Shown in pieces: positions 26,581-36,081 of a stretch of 64,000 nucleotides of DNA (its first letter is position 1; every line of letters begins with the position of its first letter). Source of the stretch: Enterobacter soli ATCC BAA-2102 (GTDB lineage Bacteria; Pseudomonadota; Gammaproteobacteria; Enterobacterales; Enterobacteriaceae); contig NZ_LXES01000014.1 of the NCBI RefSeq assembly GCF_001654845.1, positions 1 to 64,000 on the forward strand, read 5' to 3'. Below the pieces are notes generated by a model, which made no database searches, was not told where the DNA came from, and saw only the letters and a list, made by a program, of their open reading frames with translations. The position numbers and the translations under genes are program-made.

Positions 26581-27534
26581 ATGATCGAGATAAAACACCT
26601 GAAAACGCTACAAGCGTTGCGGAACTGCGGTTCTCTCGCAGCGGCTGCGGCCACGCTGCACCAGACTCAGTCCGCCCTTTCACACCAGTTCAGCGATCTG
26701 GAACAACGCCTCGGCTTCCGTCTTTTTGTGCGTAAGAGTCAGCCGCTGCGCTTTACTCCGCAGGGTGAGATTTTGCTGCAACTGGCGAATCAGGTGCTGC
26801 CGCAAATTGCCAGTGCGTTGCAGTCCTGCAACGAGCCGCAGCAGACGAAATTGCGCATCGCGATTGAATGTCATAGCTGTATTCAGTGGCTGACCCCCGC
26901 GCTTGAGAACTTCCGCCAGAAGTGGCCGCAGGTGGAGATGGACTTTAAATCCGGCGTGACATTTGACCCACAGCCCTCTCTCCAGCAGGGCGAGCTGGAT
27001 CTGGTTATGACTTCAGACATCCTGCCGCGCAGCGGCCTGCACTATTCGCCAATGTTTGATTATGAAGTGCGCCTGGTGCTGGCACCGGATCATCCGCTGG
27101 CCGCTAAAACGCGCGTCACGCCGGAAGATCTGGCCACGGAAACGCTGCTGATTTACCCGGTGCAACGCAGTCGCCTGGATATCTGGCGTCACTTCCTGCA
27201 ACCGGCAGGCATCAACCCGCAGCTGAAAAGCGTGGATAACACCTTGCTGTTAATTCAGATGGTTGCCGCCAGAATGGGCATCGCGGCGCTGCCGCACTGG
27301 GTGGTAGAGAGTTTTGAACGCCAGGGCCTGGTGGTGACCAAAACCCTGGGTGAAGGACTGTGGAGCCGGCTTTACGCTGCCGTGCGCGATGGCGAGCAGC
27401 GTCAACCGATTACAGAAGCGTTTATTCGCTCAGCGCGGAACCATGCTTGCGACCATCTTCCGTTTGTGCGGAGCGCGGAGCGACCCAACGGCGATGTACC
27501 CACAACGAAGCCAGGATCACCGTTCCCCCAATAA
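26581..27534 (+). CDS. metR: LysR-type regulator MetR
   Basis: MetR activates metE, metH and other methionine genes, with homocysteine as co-effector. The 317 residues equal the E. coli protein. The N-terminal winged HTH is [30 protein letters not shown] in part (about 7-36). The effector domain contains [17 protein letters not shown] and [18 protein letters not shown]. It is divergent from metE. Its last 113 bp overlap the convergent yigM reading frame on the other strand. Confidence 0.97.
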   Translation: MIEIKHLKTLQALRNCGSLAAAAATLHQTQSALSHQFSDLEQRLGFRLFVRKSQPLRFTPQGEILLQLANQVLPQIASALQSCNEPQQTKLRIAIECHSCIQWLTPALENFRQKWPQVEMDFKSGVTFDPQPSLQQGELDLVMTSDILPRSGLHYSPMFDYEVRLVLAPDHPLAAKTRVTPEDLATETLLIYPVQRSRLDIWRHFLQPAGINPQLKSVDNTLLLIQMVAARMGIAALPHWVVESFERQGLVVTKTLGEGLWSRLYAAVRDGEQRQPITEAFIRSARNHACDHLPFVRSAERPNGDVPTTKPGSPFPQ

Positions 27535-28321
27535 TAAAGCTCGGCCAGTGCGGTTGCTCCTGCCAGATAGCCAGGTTGACCAGCAGACCCGCAGGCACAT
27601 GCACGTTGTTCATGATCCCCAGCGTACCGGCGTCTACTTGTGTAGCGCCGTAGTTCCACATGAAGTATCCCAGTCCGGATGCCACTACACCCAGCCAGAC
27701 CAAAACGCCCCACTGCACGGAAGTGGTCGGCAGTTTTTGCGGGTTGCCGAGCATAAACCACGCCGCCACGGCAACAATTGCCGCCCCCATATAGAACCAG
27801 GCAAAGGCGTTATGCTGCGGCATCGGGCGGGTTTCCATCAGGCGTTTGTAACCCACCATACCGATGGCGAAGCTGATATTCGCCAGCTGCACAAACATCA
27901 GGCCGGTCCAGAAGTGGTCGCTCACTTTGTCGTAGCGAATGATCGCCGCGCCGACAACCGCCAACAGCGCGCTCAGCGCGTAGCCCCAGCGCAGGCGACG
28001 CTTACTCAGCAGATCGTAAATCAGCGTGATATAGAGCGGTGTGAGCACGGTGAACAGCAGGAATTCGGATACCGACAGGTACACGTAAGCGCGGAAGCTG
28101 AACAGATACATGATGCCGAGCTGCATTGCCCCCACCAGCATGTACAGCAGAATGGTTTTCAACGTTTGCCCACGCGTACGCAGAAATGGCAGGAATACCA
28201 GCGCCGCCAGCCCCACGCGCATCAGCACTGAGAAATAGCTGTCCACCGAACCCGCAAGATATTCGCCAATCAGGCTAAAGGAGAAGGCCCACAGAATAGT
28301 GGTGATAATGAGTAGCGCCAC
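27422..28321 (-). CDS. yigM: Biotin transporter BioP (YigM), DMT/EamA family
   Basis: YigM is a ten-helix inner-membrane transporter of the drug/metabolite transporter superfamily, shown in E. coli to take up biotin (also named bioP). The 299 residues equal E. coli's. Two EamA repeats are visible, each of five hydrophobic segments ([20 protein letters not shown] at the start; [20 protein letters not shown] in the second). Its 3' end overlaps metR antisense. In E. coli bioP is repressed by BirA. No BirA site was searched for in detail. Confidence 0.93.
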   Translation of the reverse strand: MALLIITTILWAFSFSLIGEYLAGSVDSYFSVLMRVGLAALVFLPFLRTRGQTLKTILLYMLVGAMQLGIMYLFSFRAYVYLSVSEFLLFTVLTPLYITLIYDLLSKRRLRWGYALSALLAVVGAAIIRYDKVSDHFWTGLMFVQLANISFAIGMVGYKRLMETRPMPQHNAFAWFYMGAAIVAVAAWFMLGNPQKLPTTSVQWGVLVWLGVVASGLGYFMWNYGATQVDAGTLGIMNNVHVPAGLLVNLAIWQEQPHWPSFIIGGTVILASLWVHRRWVAPRSAQTEDGRKHGSALSE

Positions 28322-28403
28322 AATGCTTGTCTCTCTGAAAGAAGGACAGGCATTGTAGCGAACTCTTCAGTTGACAACTGAGCAATAAATAACCAAATGA
28401 AGA

Positions 28404-29204
28404 TTATTCAAGGAACAGCTTGCGAAGATATTTCGGCACGGCGTTGTCGGCATTAGAACCGATCACTTCCAGTTCCGGGTGCAGATCCTTCAGACGCTGG
28501 TGTGCGTTCTCCATGATGCAGCCTTTACCCGCCATCGAGAGCATTTCCGCATCGTTCATGCCGTCGCCGAAGGCGATGCAGTCTTTCAGTTCAAAGCCCA
28601 TACGTTGTGCCACCGCTTCCAGCGCGTGACCTTTCGACACGCCACCGGCCATCACTTCCAGGCAGGTTAGCGTAGAGAAGCTAACGTTAACACGGTCACC
28701 CCAGCGGGCGTTGATCGCCTGCTCCAGCGGCAGTAACTCTTCATGGCTTTCACAGGTGAAGAACACCTTGCTGATCCCTTCCGGCTCGAGCAGGCCTGGC
28801 TCATACAGGGTGTAGTTGAATACTGCTTCTTTGAAGAAACGCATTTCGTCCGGGCGATGGCGGTTCATAAACCACTCATCATCGCGATACACGTTGGTCA
28901 CGATGTCCGGGTTATTGTGCACCACGCCGAACAGATCGGTGGCGATATCCCGGTCAAGGTTATGCGTGAAAATCAGGTTGCCATCGGTGTCGTGTACGCG
29001 CGCACCATTGGAGGTGATCATGTAGGCTTTGATGTCCAGGTTATCGCGGATCTGCCCCACGTCCACGTGGTGGCGACCGGTGGCAAACACGAAGTTTACG
29101 CCACGGGCAGTCAGGAGCTTCAGGGTTTCTTTCGCAAAAGGCGATAAGGTGTGATCGGGGGAAAGCAGCGTGCCATCTAAGTCAGATGCAACAACCTGGT
29201 ACAT
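28404..29204 (-). CDS. yigL: HAD-family sugar phosphatase YigL (pyridoxal phosphate phosphatase)
   Basis: YigL is a Cof-type HAD phosphatase. In E. coli it dephosphorylates PLP and sugar phosphates, and it helps relieve glucose-phosphate stress through SgrS-stabilised pldB-yigL mRNA (established). The 266 residues start at 29204 (MYQVVASDLDGTLLS, motif I Asp pair); the longer frame to 29309 runs into pldB. Motif II is in FVFATGRHH and motif IV is GDGMNDAEMLSMAG. It lies 25 bp downstream of pldB, preserving the pldB-yigL pairing. Confidence 0.95.
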   Translation of the reverse strand: MYQVVASDLDGTLLSPDHTLSPFAKETLKLLTARGVNFVFATGRHHVDVGQIRDNLDIKAYMITSNGARVHDTDGNLIFTHNLDRDIATDLFGVVHNNPDIVTNVYRDDEWFMNRHRPDEMRFFKEAVFNYTLYEPGLLEPEGISKVFFTCESHEELLPLEQAINARWGDRVNVSFSTLTCLEVMAGGVSKGHALEAVAQRMGFELKDCIAFGDGMNDAEMLSMAGKGCIMENAHQRLKDLHPELEVIGSNADNAVPKYLRKLFLE

Positions 29205-29229
29205 AGGGAAATTTAACCTCAATAGAAAA

Positions 29230-30222
29230 TCAGTTATGCCTGTCGAAAAATTCGACAATGGCGTTAAGCGCGACTGAGCGCATGGCGTCCTTTTCGAAAA
29301 GGATCTCATGGTACGCGCCGTTTATGACCAGCGGTTTACCCCCTTCACAAGGGTGACCGGCGGCGGCACGCAGTTCACAAAAGCGGTCGTGCATACGGTT
29401 ATCAACCACACGTTCTTCTTCGGCCTGAAGCAATAATGTCGGTGTGTTGTCATCGCCAGCGCCCGCCAGCGCCTGCTCACCGGCAAGAATGCCTTCCCGT
29501 ACCCAGTGATAGGTGGGGCCGCCAACGCGTAAACGCGGTTCATCGGCATAAAAACGCAGGTTACGACGGTACCGTTGTCGGCTATGAGTCAGCACGTTCA
29601 TCGTATACGGCAGCGCCCGCCAGCGACCGGTTCCGATAGCATAACCTTCCCGAATACGCTGATGGCCCTCAGCCCAGTCGAGAATATGGCGTACCATCCA
29701 GTCAGGAAAACGCATCACGATGCCAAACATGGGCGCGCTGAGCGCAATGGCATCACACTGATGCGAATGGCGCTGCAAGAACAGCGTGGCAATGGCACCG
29801 CCCATTGAATGCGCGAGAATATAGCGTTTTCGCCAGGGGCCGGGCTGCACTTCCTGCTGCCAGAATGCCGCAAGATCGTCGACATAATCGCTGAAATTAT
29901 CCACGTGACCACGGTGCGTGTCCGACAGCATTCGCCCGGAAAGCCCCTGGCCGCGATGGTCAATAATCAGCACGTCAAAACCCATGTGGAAAAGGTCATA
30001 TGCCAGCTCGGCATATTTGACGTAACTCTCTATACGACCCGGGCAAACCACAATGACCCGATCGTTTTTTTCAGCCCGAAAACGGACGAAGCGTACAGGA
30101 ACATTGCCCACTCCGGTAAATCCGGCCTCTTCACGCTGACGCCAGAACTCGGTAAGCGGGCCCATAGAGAAAGCAGCAAATGCGTTTTCTCGAGTTTCCC
30201 AATCCTTTTTCTGCTGAAACAT
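29230..30222 (-). CDS. pldB: Lysophospholipase L2 PldB
   Basis: PldB is an inner-membrane-associated lysophospholipase that hydrolyses 2-acyl lysophospholipids. It has the alpha/beta hydrolase (monoacylglycerol lipase) fold. The nucleophile is Ser in ILAHSMGGAIATLFL, the Asp is near EEERVVDNRMHD, and the His is in NGAYHEILFEKDAMR. The start at 30222 (MFQQKKDWETREN) matches E. coli; the ORF extends eight codons further. The C-terminus ends FFDRHN, about ten residues shorter than E. coli PldB. Confidence 0.95.
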   Translation of the reverse strand: MFQQKKDWETRENAFAAFSMGPLTEFWRQREEAGFTGVGNVPVRFVRFRAEKNDRVIVVCPGRIESYVKYAELAYDLFHMGFDVLIIDHRGQGLSGRMLSDTHRGHVDNFSDYVDDLAAFWQQEVQPGPWRKRYILAHSMGGAIATLFLQRHSHQCDAIALSAPMFGIVMRFPDWMVRHILDWAEGHQRIREGYAIGTGRWRALPYTMNVLTHSRQRYRRNLRFYADEPRLRVGGPTYHWVREGILAGEQALAGAGDDNTPTLLLQAEEERVVDNRMHDRFCELRAAAGHPCEGGKPLVINGAYHEILFEKDAMRSVALNAIVEFFDRHN

Positions 30223-30331
30223 CGGGTTTCCACCCCTGTAAGCCAAGGAATATCGTTTTTTCGTGACAGGTCACAAAATGACTCAACAATAGCGTATTGT
30301 GGCATAAAAACAGACGATTCGGGAGTTTCAA

Positions 30332-30952
30332 ATGACCTTCGAGTGGTGGTTCGCTTACCTGCTGACATCCATCATCCTCAGCCTTTCACCGGGCTCTGGC
30401 GCGATTAACACCATGACCACCTCCATCAACCACGGCTATCGTGGTGCGGCAGCATCAATTGCCGGTTTGCAGACCGGGCTGGGCATTCACATTGTGCTGG
30501 TCGGTATCGGCCTGGGTACCCTGTTCTCCCGCTCGGTGCTGGCGTTCGAAGTGCTGAAATGGGCCGGTGCAGCGTACCTGATTTGGCTTGGCATTCAGCA
30601 GTGGCGTGCGGCAGGCTCCATCAACCTGAACACCCTTGCGCAGGCGCAAACGCGTGGCCGTCTGTTTAAGCGCGCCGTGTTTGTTAACCTGACAAACCCG
30701 AAAAGTATCGTCTTCCTTGCTGCCCTGTTCCCGCAGTTTATCGTGCCGCATCAGCCACAGGTGATGCAGTACGTGGTGCTCGGGGCGACCACCATCATTG
30801 TCGATATCATTGTGATGATTGGTTATGCGACGCTGGCGCAGCGGATTGCGGCGTGGATTAAAGGGCCTAAACAGATGAAGGTCCTGAATAAAGTATTTGG
30901 TTCGCTGTTTATGCTGGTTGGCGCGCTGCTTGCGTCAGCGCGTCATGCTTAG
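30332..30952 (+). CDS. rhtB: Homoserine/homoserine lactone efflux protein RhtB
   Basis: RhtB is a LysE-superfamily exporter that confers resistance to homoserine and homoserine lactone. The 206 residues form about six helices. The family signature is [21 protein letters not shown] near the N-terminus, with [19 protein letters not shown] near 115. It is divergent from pldB and converges with rhtC, overlapping it by 4 bp. This arrangement is conserved in E. coli. Confidence 0.96.
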   Translation: MTFEWWFAYLLTSIILSLSPGSGAINTMTTSINHGYRGAAASIAGLQTGLGIHIVLVGIGLGTLFSRSVLAFEVLKWAGAAYLIWLGIQQWRAAGSINLNTLAQAQTRGRLFKRAVFVNLTNPKSIVFLAALFPQFIVPHQPQVMQYVVLGATTIIVDIIVMIGYATLAQRIAAWIKGPKQMKVLNKVFGSLFMLVGALLASARHA

Positions 30953-31569
30953 CGAGAAATGATGAGATGAATGCCGAAGCCGGTGAACAACGCACCGGCA
31001 AAGCCGTCAATCCACTTCGCAACGCGCTGATACCCACGACGCATCGCCGGTAAGGCGAACAGGCTCGCCACAATAGTAAACCAGGCAAACGTCTCAACGA
31101 CGATCAGCAGGAAGATACCCCAACGCGCACCCGCGCCCACGCTATCGCCCACAAACAGGGAGAACACGGAGCCGAAATAGATAATCGCTTTCGGGTTTGC
31201 CAGGTTAGTCAGCAGCCCTTTCACAAAGCTGCGGCCACCGGTTGCCAGCTCAACTTTTGGCTCTTCCGGCTTTTTCTCTTCTTTCTTCAGCGCCCCGCGC
31301 AGCATCTGGTAACCCATCCAGCACAGATACAGGCCACCACCGACCATAATGATGTTATGCAGCCAGGCCATCTTCGCGAGGATCAGGTTCAGGCCCAGCA
31401 GCGCCACTGCCGCCCAGACCATAACGCCCATGGTAATACCGAGCACGCCCATCATCGCCTCTTTGCGGGAGCGGCTGACGGCAGTTTGTGACACGAAGAA
31501 AAAGTCAGGGCCCGGGCTCATCAGGGCAACAATGTGCACTAACGCCACGGTGAGAAATAGCATTAACAT
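30949..31569 (-). CDS. rhtC: Threonine export protein RhtC
   Basis: RhtC is a LysE-superfamily exporter of threonine. It has 206 residues, the E. coli length. The N-terminal signature is [20 protein letters not shown], with [19 protein letters not shown] in the second half. The central cytoplasmic loop is strongly charged ([14 protein letters not shown]). It lies about 60 bp downstream of recQ on the same strand, in the order recQ-rhtC. Confidence 0.95.
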   Translation of the reverse strand: MLMLFLTVALVHIVALMSPGPDFFFVSQTAVSRSRKEAMMGVLGITMGVMVWAAVALLGLNLILAKMAWLHNIIMVGGGLYLCWMGYQMLRGALKKEEKKPEEPKVELATGGRSFVKGLLTNLANPKAIIYFGSVFSLFVGDSVGAGARWGIFLLIVVETFAWFTIVASLFALPAMRRGYQRVAKWIDGFAGALFTGFGIHLIISR

Positions 31570-31630
31570 AATTAACTCGCGGGGAAATAATTTAGTGAGT
31601 CACCATCCTGGCACTTTTTAGCCCGGCTGA

Positions 31631-33460
31631 CTACTCCTCATCATCACCGTCGGCGTGAGAACGAATGAGTGCCATAAACTCCTTACCAAAGCGCTCGAGC
31701 TTACGCGTACCAACGCCGTTAACGCTGAGCATCTCACTGGCGCTGAGCGGCATCTGTTCGGCCATCTCAATCAGCGTCGCGTCGTTGAAAACCACGTATG
31801 GCGGGATATTCTCTTCATCCGCGATGGCTTTACGCAGCTTGCGCAGTTTGGCAAACAGCTTGCGGTCGTAGTTGCCGCCGTAGGATTTCTGCATCACACG
31901 CGGCTTGAGGGCGATAACGCGCGGAACGGCGAGTTTCAGTTCGACATCACCGCGCAGCACCGGGCGCGCCGCTTCGGTGAGCTGAAGCGCAGAGTGCTGG
32001 GCAATATTCTGGGTGGCAAACCCCAGATGAATAAGCTGGCGGATAATACTGACCCAGTGCTCGTGACTCTGGTCTTTGCCGATTCCGTAAACGGGCAGCT
32101 TGTCGTGGCCCATATCGCGAATACGCTGGTTGTTCGCGCCACGCAGCACTTCCACCACATAACCCATCCCGAAGCGCTGATTCACGCGATAGATAGTCGA
32201 GAGCGCCTTACGCGCATCCATCAGGCCATCGTACTGTTTTGGCGGGTCAAGGCAGATATCGCAGTTGCCGCAGGACTCCTGGCGCCCTTCGCCAAAATAG
32301 TTGAGCAGCACCAGACGACGACAGGTTTGCGCTTCAGCAAAAGCCCCCATCGCGTTGAGCTTGTGGCGTTCGATATCCTGTAATTGCCCCTGCGGCTTCT
32401 CTTCCAGGCAGCGGCGCAGCCAGGCCATATCCGCCGGATCGTAAAACAGCATCGCTTCCGCAGGCAGGCCATCACGCCCGGCACGGCCGGTTTCCTGGTA
32501 GTAAGACTCAATATTGCGCGGGATGTCGAAGTGCACCACAAAGCGCACGTTGGGTTTATTGATCCCCATCCCGAATGCCACCGTGGCGACCACGATTTGC
32601 AGGTCATCGCGCTGGAATTTCTCCTGCACGTCAGCACGGATGTGGTTTTCTAACCCGGCATGATACGCCGCCGCGCTAAAGCCACGGTTTTGCAGACGCG
32701 CGGCAGTGTCTTCCACTTTTGCGCGGCTGTTGCAGTAAATGATGCCAGACTTGCCGCGCTGCTCCTGCACGTAGCGTAAGAGCTGATCCAGCGGCTTGAA
32801 TTTTTCCATCAGCATGTAGCGGATGTTTGGGCGGTCGAAGCTGCTGACCTGAATAAAGGGATCGTTCAGCCCCAGCAGACGAACAATATCCAGCCGGGTG
32901 GTGTCATCAGCCGTCGCGGTAAGCGCCATAAACGGCAGCTCGGGGAAACGCTGACGCAGTTGACCGAGGGCCGCGTATTCCGGGCGGAAATCGTGTCCCC
33001 ACTGGGAGATACAGTGCGCTTCATCCACCGCCAGCAGCACCGGGTTCCAGTGCGCCAGATGTTCAAGGAAGTTATCCAGCATCAGGCGTTCAGGCGCAAT
33101 GTACAGCAAGCGGATCTGCCCGGTACGGCAACCCGCCATGACCTCAAGTTGCTGCTCACGGGTTTGCGTGGAGTTAAGACAGGCCGCCGCGACGCCGTTG
33201 GCAAGCAGCTGATCCACCTGGTCTTTCATCAGTGAGATAAGCGGTGAAACCACGACCGTCAGGCCGTTCAGCACCAGCGCGGGAACCTGATAACAGAGCG
33301 ATTTCCCGCCGCCGGTCGGCATCACCACCAGGCAGTCGCGACCGCCCAGTACGGTGTCGATGATGGTTTCCTGGCCAGGGCGGAACTGCTGGTAGCCAAA
33401 GGTTTCGTGCAGAACCTGTTTAGCCAGCGATTCCTGATTCAATACTTCCGCCTGCGCCAC
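31631..33460 (-). CDS. recQ: ATP-dependent DNA helicase RecQ
   Basis: RecQ is a 3'-5' helicase in RecF-pathway recombination and replication-fork repair. The frame is open to 33523, but GTG at 33460 has GGGG five bases upstream and gives the 609-residue E. coli protein. The core has Walker A MPTGGGKSLCYQ, DEAH in LLAVDEAHCISQWGHDFRPEY, and the arginine-finger motif QETGRAGRDG. The zinc cysteines are C..C-C-C in QTCRRLVLLNYF..SCGNCDICLD. The RQC and HRDC domains follow (EMLSVNGVGTRKLERFGKEF). Confidence 0.97.
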   Translation of the reverse strand: MAQAEVLNQESLAKQVLHETFGYQQFRPGQETIIDTVLGGRDCLVVMPTGGGKSLCYQVPALVLNGLTVVVSPLISLMKDQVDQLLANGVAAACLNSTQTREQQLEVMAGCRTGQIRLLYIAPERLMLDNFLEHLAHWNPVLLAVDEAHCISQWGHDFRPEYAALGQLRQRFPELPFMALTATADDTTRLDIVRLLGLNDPFIQVSSFDRPNIRYMLMEKFKPLDQLLRYVQEQRGKSGIIYCNSRAKVEDTAARLQNRGFSAAAYHAGLENHIRADVQEKFQRDDLQIVVATVAFGMGINKPNVRFVVHFDIPRNIESYYQETGRAGRDGLPAEAMLFYDPADMAWLRRCLEEKPQGQLQDIERHKLNAMGAFAEAQTCRRLVLLNYFGEGRQESCGNCDICLDPPKQYDGLMDARKALSTIYRVNQRFGMGYVVEVLRGANNQRIRDMGHDKLPVYGIGKDQSHEHWVSIIRQLIHLGFATQNIAQHSALQLTEAARPVLRGDVELKLAVPRVIALKPRVMQKSYGGNYDRKLFAKLRKLRKAIADEENIPPYVVFNDATLIEMAEQMPLSASEMLSVNGVGTRKLERFGKEFMALIRSHADGDDEE

Positions 33461-33550
33461 GTTAACCCCATTTGCCAGAAATAAAACAGGCGCTATTTTC
33501 AGCGCCTGAGAGAGAAACTTCAACGTTTAACGCAAAAACATTCGAGCGGC

Positions 33551-34420
33551 CTAGAAAATATCATTCAGCATCACGCCCACACCGACGCGGGTTTGATTGA
33601 AGTTATAATCGATAAGTGACTCGCCGTAACCACTGTATACCTGCGTATAAAGACGCACATGTTTGCTCACCGGATAGCTCAGGCCCACTTCCGCGCCGCC
33701 GTAGCCGGTATTCCAGTTGTACTGCCCTTTCGCGCTCAGCACCGCATCGCCTAACTGGTAGCCAATTTTGAGCTGGTAGTAACCCATGTATTTGGTGATA
33801 TCTGGGTTGTCGTCCGTGGCACCCACCACGTACCACGGCTTAACTTCTACCATCCAGTTGCCGTTTTGCGCCATCAGTCGGGTATAAACACGGTTCCAGC
33901 TGCGCGAAGTTGGGTCAGCGCGGCCATTGGAGTCATGGTTAAAGCCCATCTCCACATCGCGCAGCGTCCAGCCGGCAAATTCGTAATCCGTTGCAAACCC
34001 GAGGAACAGCTGCGGCTCATAGTTGGTTTCACGAAACGGCGAGGACTCGCCGCTGTTTGAAAGCTGCCACCAGGATTTTTGCGTATAAGAAGCACCCAGC
34101 ACCGAGTTTGGCCCTAAGATACCGCGCCAGAACGGAAATGCCAGGCTGAGCTGGTACTTCACCTCATCTTTGCGCGCATTATCGGACCAGCTATAAGACT
34201 TAATCGCCTCTTTGTTGATATCGCTGGTCCAGGTATAGAGCAAATAGTTGGTGTCATACGGGTAGAGCGTGAACGGATTGTCATGCTCCTGAAGTAAGTT
34301 AGCGATAATGCTGCCGCGAACGGCTGGCGTATCGTGTACTTCATTAACTGTCGCTTCCTGCGCATATGCTGTGAGGGGCAGCGCAACCGCCGCCAGTAAC
34401 CAACCCAGATACGTCCGCAT
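33551..34420 (-). CDS. pldA: Outer membrane phospholipase A PldA
   Basis: PldA is a 12-stranded outer-membrane barrel that hydrolyses phospholipids displaced into the outer leaflet. It works as a Ca2+-dependent dimer. A signal peptide of 20 residues ends TAYA before QEATVNEVHD. The catalytic His-Ser pair is in EMGFNHDSNGRADPTSRSWNR (written here only as a position, about residues 160-180: His then Ser two residues on). An aromatic C-terminus (DIF) suits Bam assembly. It has 289 residues, as in E. coli. Confidence 0.96.
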   Translation of the reverse strand: MRTYLGWLLAAVALPLTAYAQEATVNEVHDTPAVRGSIIANLLQEHDNPFTLYPYDTNYLLYTWTSDINKEAIKSYSWSDNARKDEVKYQLSLAFPFWRGILGPNSVLGASYTQKSWWQLSNSGESSPFRETNYEPQLFLGFATDYEFAGWTLRDVEMGFNHDSNGRADPTSRSWNRVYTRLMAQNGNWMVEVKPWYVVGATDDNPDITKYMGYYQLKIGYQLGDAVLSAKGQYNWNTGYGGAEVGLSYPVSKHVRLYTQVYSGYGESLIDYNFNQTRVGVGVMLNDIF

Positions 34421-34582
34421 CGGTGGTGTTCTCCTGCAAATATTGAGATTTCATGAATAGTTTTATGGCGGACATTCTACAGACTTCCGCACTAACTTCC
34501 GCCTCCTCGTTTCTGAAAGTGGAATTCCTTATTGTTGAGGCATAAAATCAACATTTTATTAACAATAAGGACGTCATTTCTC

Positions 34583-35050
34583 ATGTCAGCCACGCTAACC
34601 GCTGAAGAAGCTTTAAAACTCGTGGGCGAGATCTTTGTTTACCACATGCCGTTTAACCGCGCGCTGGGGCTGGAACTGGAACGCTACGAGAAAGACTTTG
34701 CCCAGCTCAGCTTCAATAATCAGCCGATGATGGTGGGCAACTGGGCGCAAAGCATTTTGCATGGCGGGGTGATTGCTTCTGCACTGGATGTAGCGGCGGG
34801 GCTGGTCTGCGTGGGCAGTACGCTGACGCGTCACGACACGATCAACGAAGACGAATTGCGCCAGCGTTTATCGCGCATGGGTACCATCGATTTACGTGTT
34901 GACTATCTGCGCCCTGGCCGGGGAAATCGCTTTACCTGTACCAGCAGCCTGTTGCGCGCAGGCAACAAAGTCGCCGTCGCCCGTGTCGAACTGCACAACG
35001 AAGAACAGGTGTATATCGCCAGCGCAACCGCCACTTATATGGTGGGTTGA
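34583..35050 (+). CDS. yigI: Hotdog-fold acyl-CoA thioesterase YigI
   Basis: This 155-residue protein belongs to the PaaI/hotdog thioesterase family. E. coli YigI has been described as a medium/long-chain acyl-CoA thioesterase. Visible family elements are [20 protein letters not shown] (the HGG motif) and [14 protein letters not shown]. The start at 34583 follows AAGGACG and reproduces the E. coli length; the ORF extends 17 codons further. It is divergent from pldA. Confidence 0.9.
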   Translation: MSATLTAEEALKLVGEIFVYHMPFNRALGLELERYEKDFAQLSFNNQPMMVGNWAQSILHGGVIASALDVAAGLVCVGSTLTRHDTINEDELRQRLSRMGTIDLRVDYLRPGRGNRFTCTSSLLRAGNKVAVARVELHNEEQVYIASATATYMVG

Positions 35051-35101
35051 TGCCGCAAAATCGGGTAAAGTTAGTTCACTTTTTTGTAACGGATTTTCCC
35101 G

Positions 35102-35998
35102 ATGGATGCTAAACAGACGCGGCAGGGCGTGTTACTCGCTCTGGCCGCTTATTTTATTTGGGGTGTTGCTCCGGCGTACTTCAAGCTTATCGCTTATGTA
35201 CCGGCTGACGAGATCCTCACTCACCGCGTAATCTGGTCCTTCTTCTTTATGATTGCCCTGATGAGCATCAGCCGTCAGTGGTCAGGCGTCAAAACGCTGC
35301 TAAAAACCCCAAAGAAGGTCTTCCTGCTGGCGCTCTCTGCGGTGCTGATTGGCGGCAACTGGCTGCTGTTCATCTGGGCGGTGAATAACCATCATATGCT
35401 CGAAGCGAGCCTCGGGTATTTTATTAACCCGCTGGTGAACATTGTGCTGGGGATGATTTTCCTCGGCGAACGCTTCCGCCGTATGCAGTGGCTGGCGGTC
35501 ATTCTGGCGTTCTGCGGCGTGCTGGTGCAGCTGTGGACCTTTGGCTCGCTGCCGGTTATTGCCCTGGGGCTGGCGTTCAGCTTTGCGTTTTACGGGCTGG
35601 TGCGTAAGAAAATCGCCGTTGAAGCGCAAACCGGCATGTTGTTCGAAACCCTGTGGCTGCTGCCCGTGGCCGCGATTTATCTGTTTGGTATTGCCGACAG
35701 CGCCACCAGCCATATGGGCAGCAACCCGTGGTCACTGAATCTGATGCTGATGGCCGCAGGTGTGGTGACAACCATCCCGCTGCTGTGCTTTACCGGTGCG
35801 GCAACGCGTCTGCGCCTCTCTACGCTGGGCTTCTTCCAGTACATTGGCCCAACGCTGATGTTCCTGCTGGCAGTGGTGTTTTACGGCGAAGTGCCGGGCG
35901 CAGATAAGATGGTAACCTTCGCGTTTATCTGGGTCGCACTGGCGGTATTCGTCGCGGATGCGATTTATACCCAGCGCAGGGTGCGCAAAGGGCTGTGA
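35102..35998 (+). CDS. rarD: EamA-family transporter RarD
   Basis: This is a ten-helix DMT-superfamily inner-membrane protein with 298 residues, orthologous to E. coli RarD. RarD was named for a suspected role in chloramphenicol resistance. The true substrate is unknown. Typical segments are LLALAAYFIWGVAPAYFK, FIWAVNNHHMLEASLGYFIN and LGFFQYIGPTLMFLLAVVFYG. It starts 51 bp after yigI and may be cotranscribed with it. Confidence 0.93.
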   Translation: MDAKQTRQGVLLALAAYFIWGVAPAYFKLIAYVPADEILTHRVIWSFFFMIALMSISRQWSGVKTLLKTPKKVFLLALSAVLIGGNWLLFIWAVNNHHMLEASLGYFINPLVNIVLGMIFLGERFRRMQWLAVILAFCGVLVQLWTFGSLPVIALGLAFSFAFYGLVRKKIAVEAQTGMLFETLWLLPVAAIYLFGIADSATSHMGSNPWSLNLMLMAAGVVTTIPLLCFTGAATRLRLSTLGFFQYIGPTLMFLLAVVFYGEVPGADKMVTFAFIWVALAVFVADAIYTQRRVRKGL

Positions 35999-36015
35999 TG
36001 TTGCCCTCACCCTAA

Positions 36016-36036
36016 CCCTCTCCCACAGGGAGAGGG
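36016..36036. terminator. Hairpin after rarD
   Basis: CCCTCTCCC (36016-36024) and GGGAGAGGG (36028-36036) form a perfect 9-bp stem with a 3-base loop in the 83 bp between convergent rarD and corA. There is no T-run on either side, so it is a dispersed hairpin repeat or a weak terminator rather than a clear intrinsic terminator. Confidence 0.5.
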
Positions 36037-36049
36037 AATTCGATCGTAG

Positions 36050-36075
36050 GGCGGGTAAGCTCAGCGCCACCCGCC
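36050..36075. repeat. REP element between rarD and corA
   Basis: GGCGGGT (36050-36056) and ACCCGCC (36069-36075) surround AAGCTCAGCGCC, a single REP unit in the gap between the convergent genes. Confidence 0.75.
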
Positions 36076-36081
36076 TGATTT

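Noticed and set aside
29205..29309. N-terminal extension of yigL by 35 codons
   Set aside because: It overlaps pldB coding sequence, lacks SD support and is absent from the E. coli protein, which begins MYQVVASDLDG.
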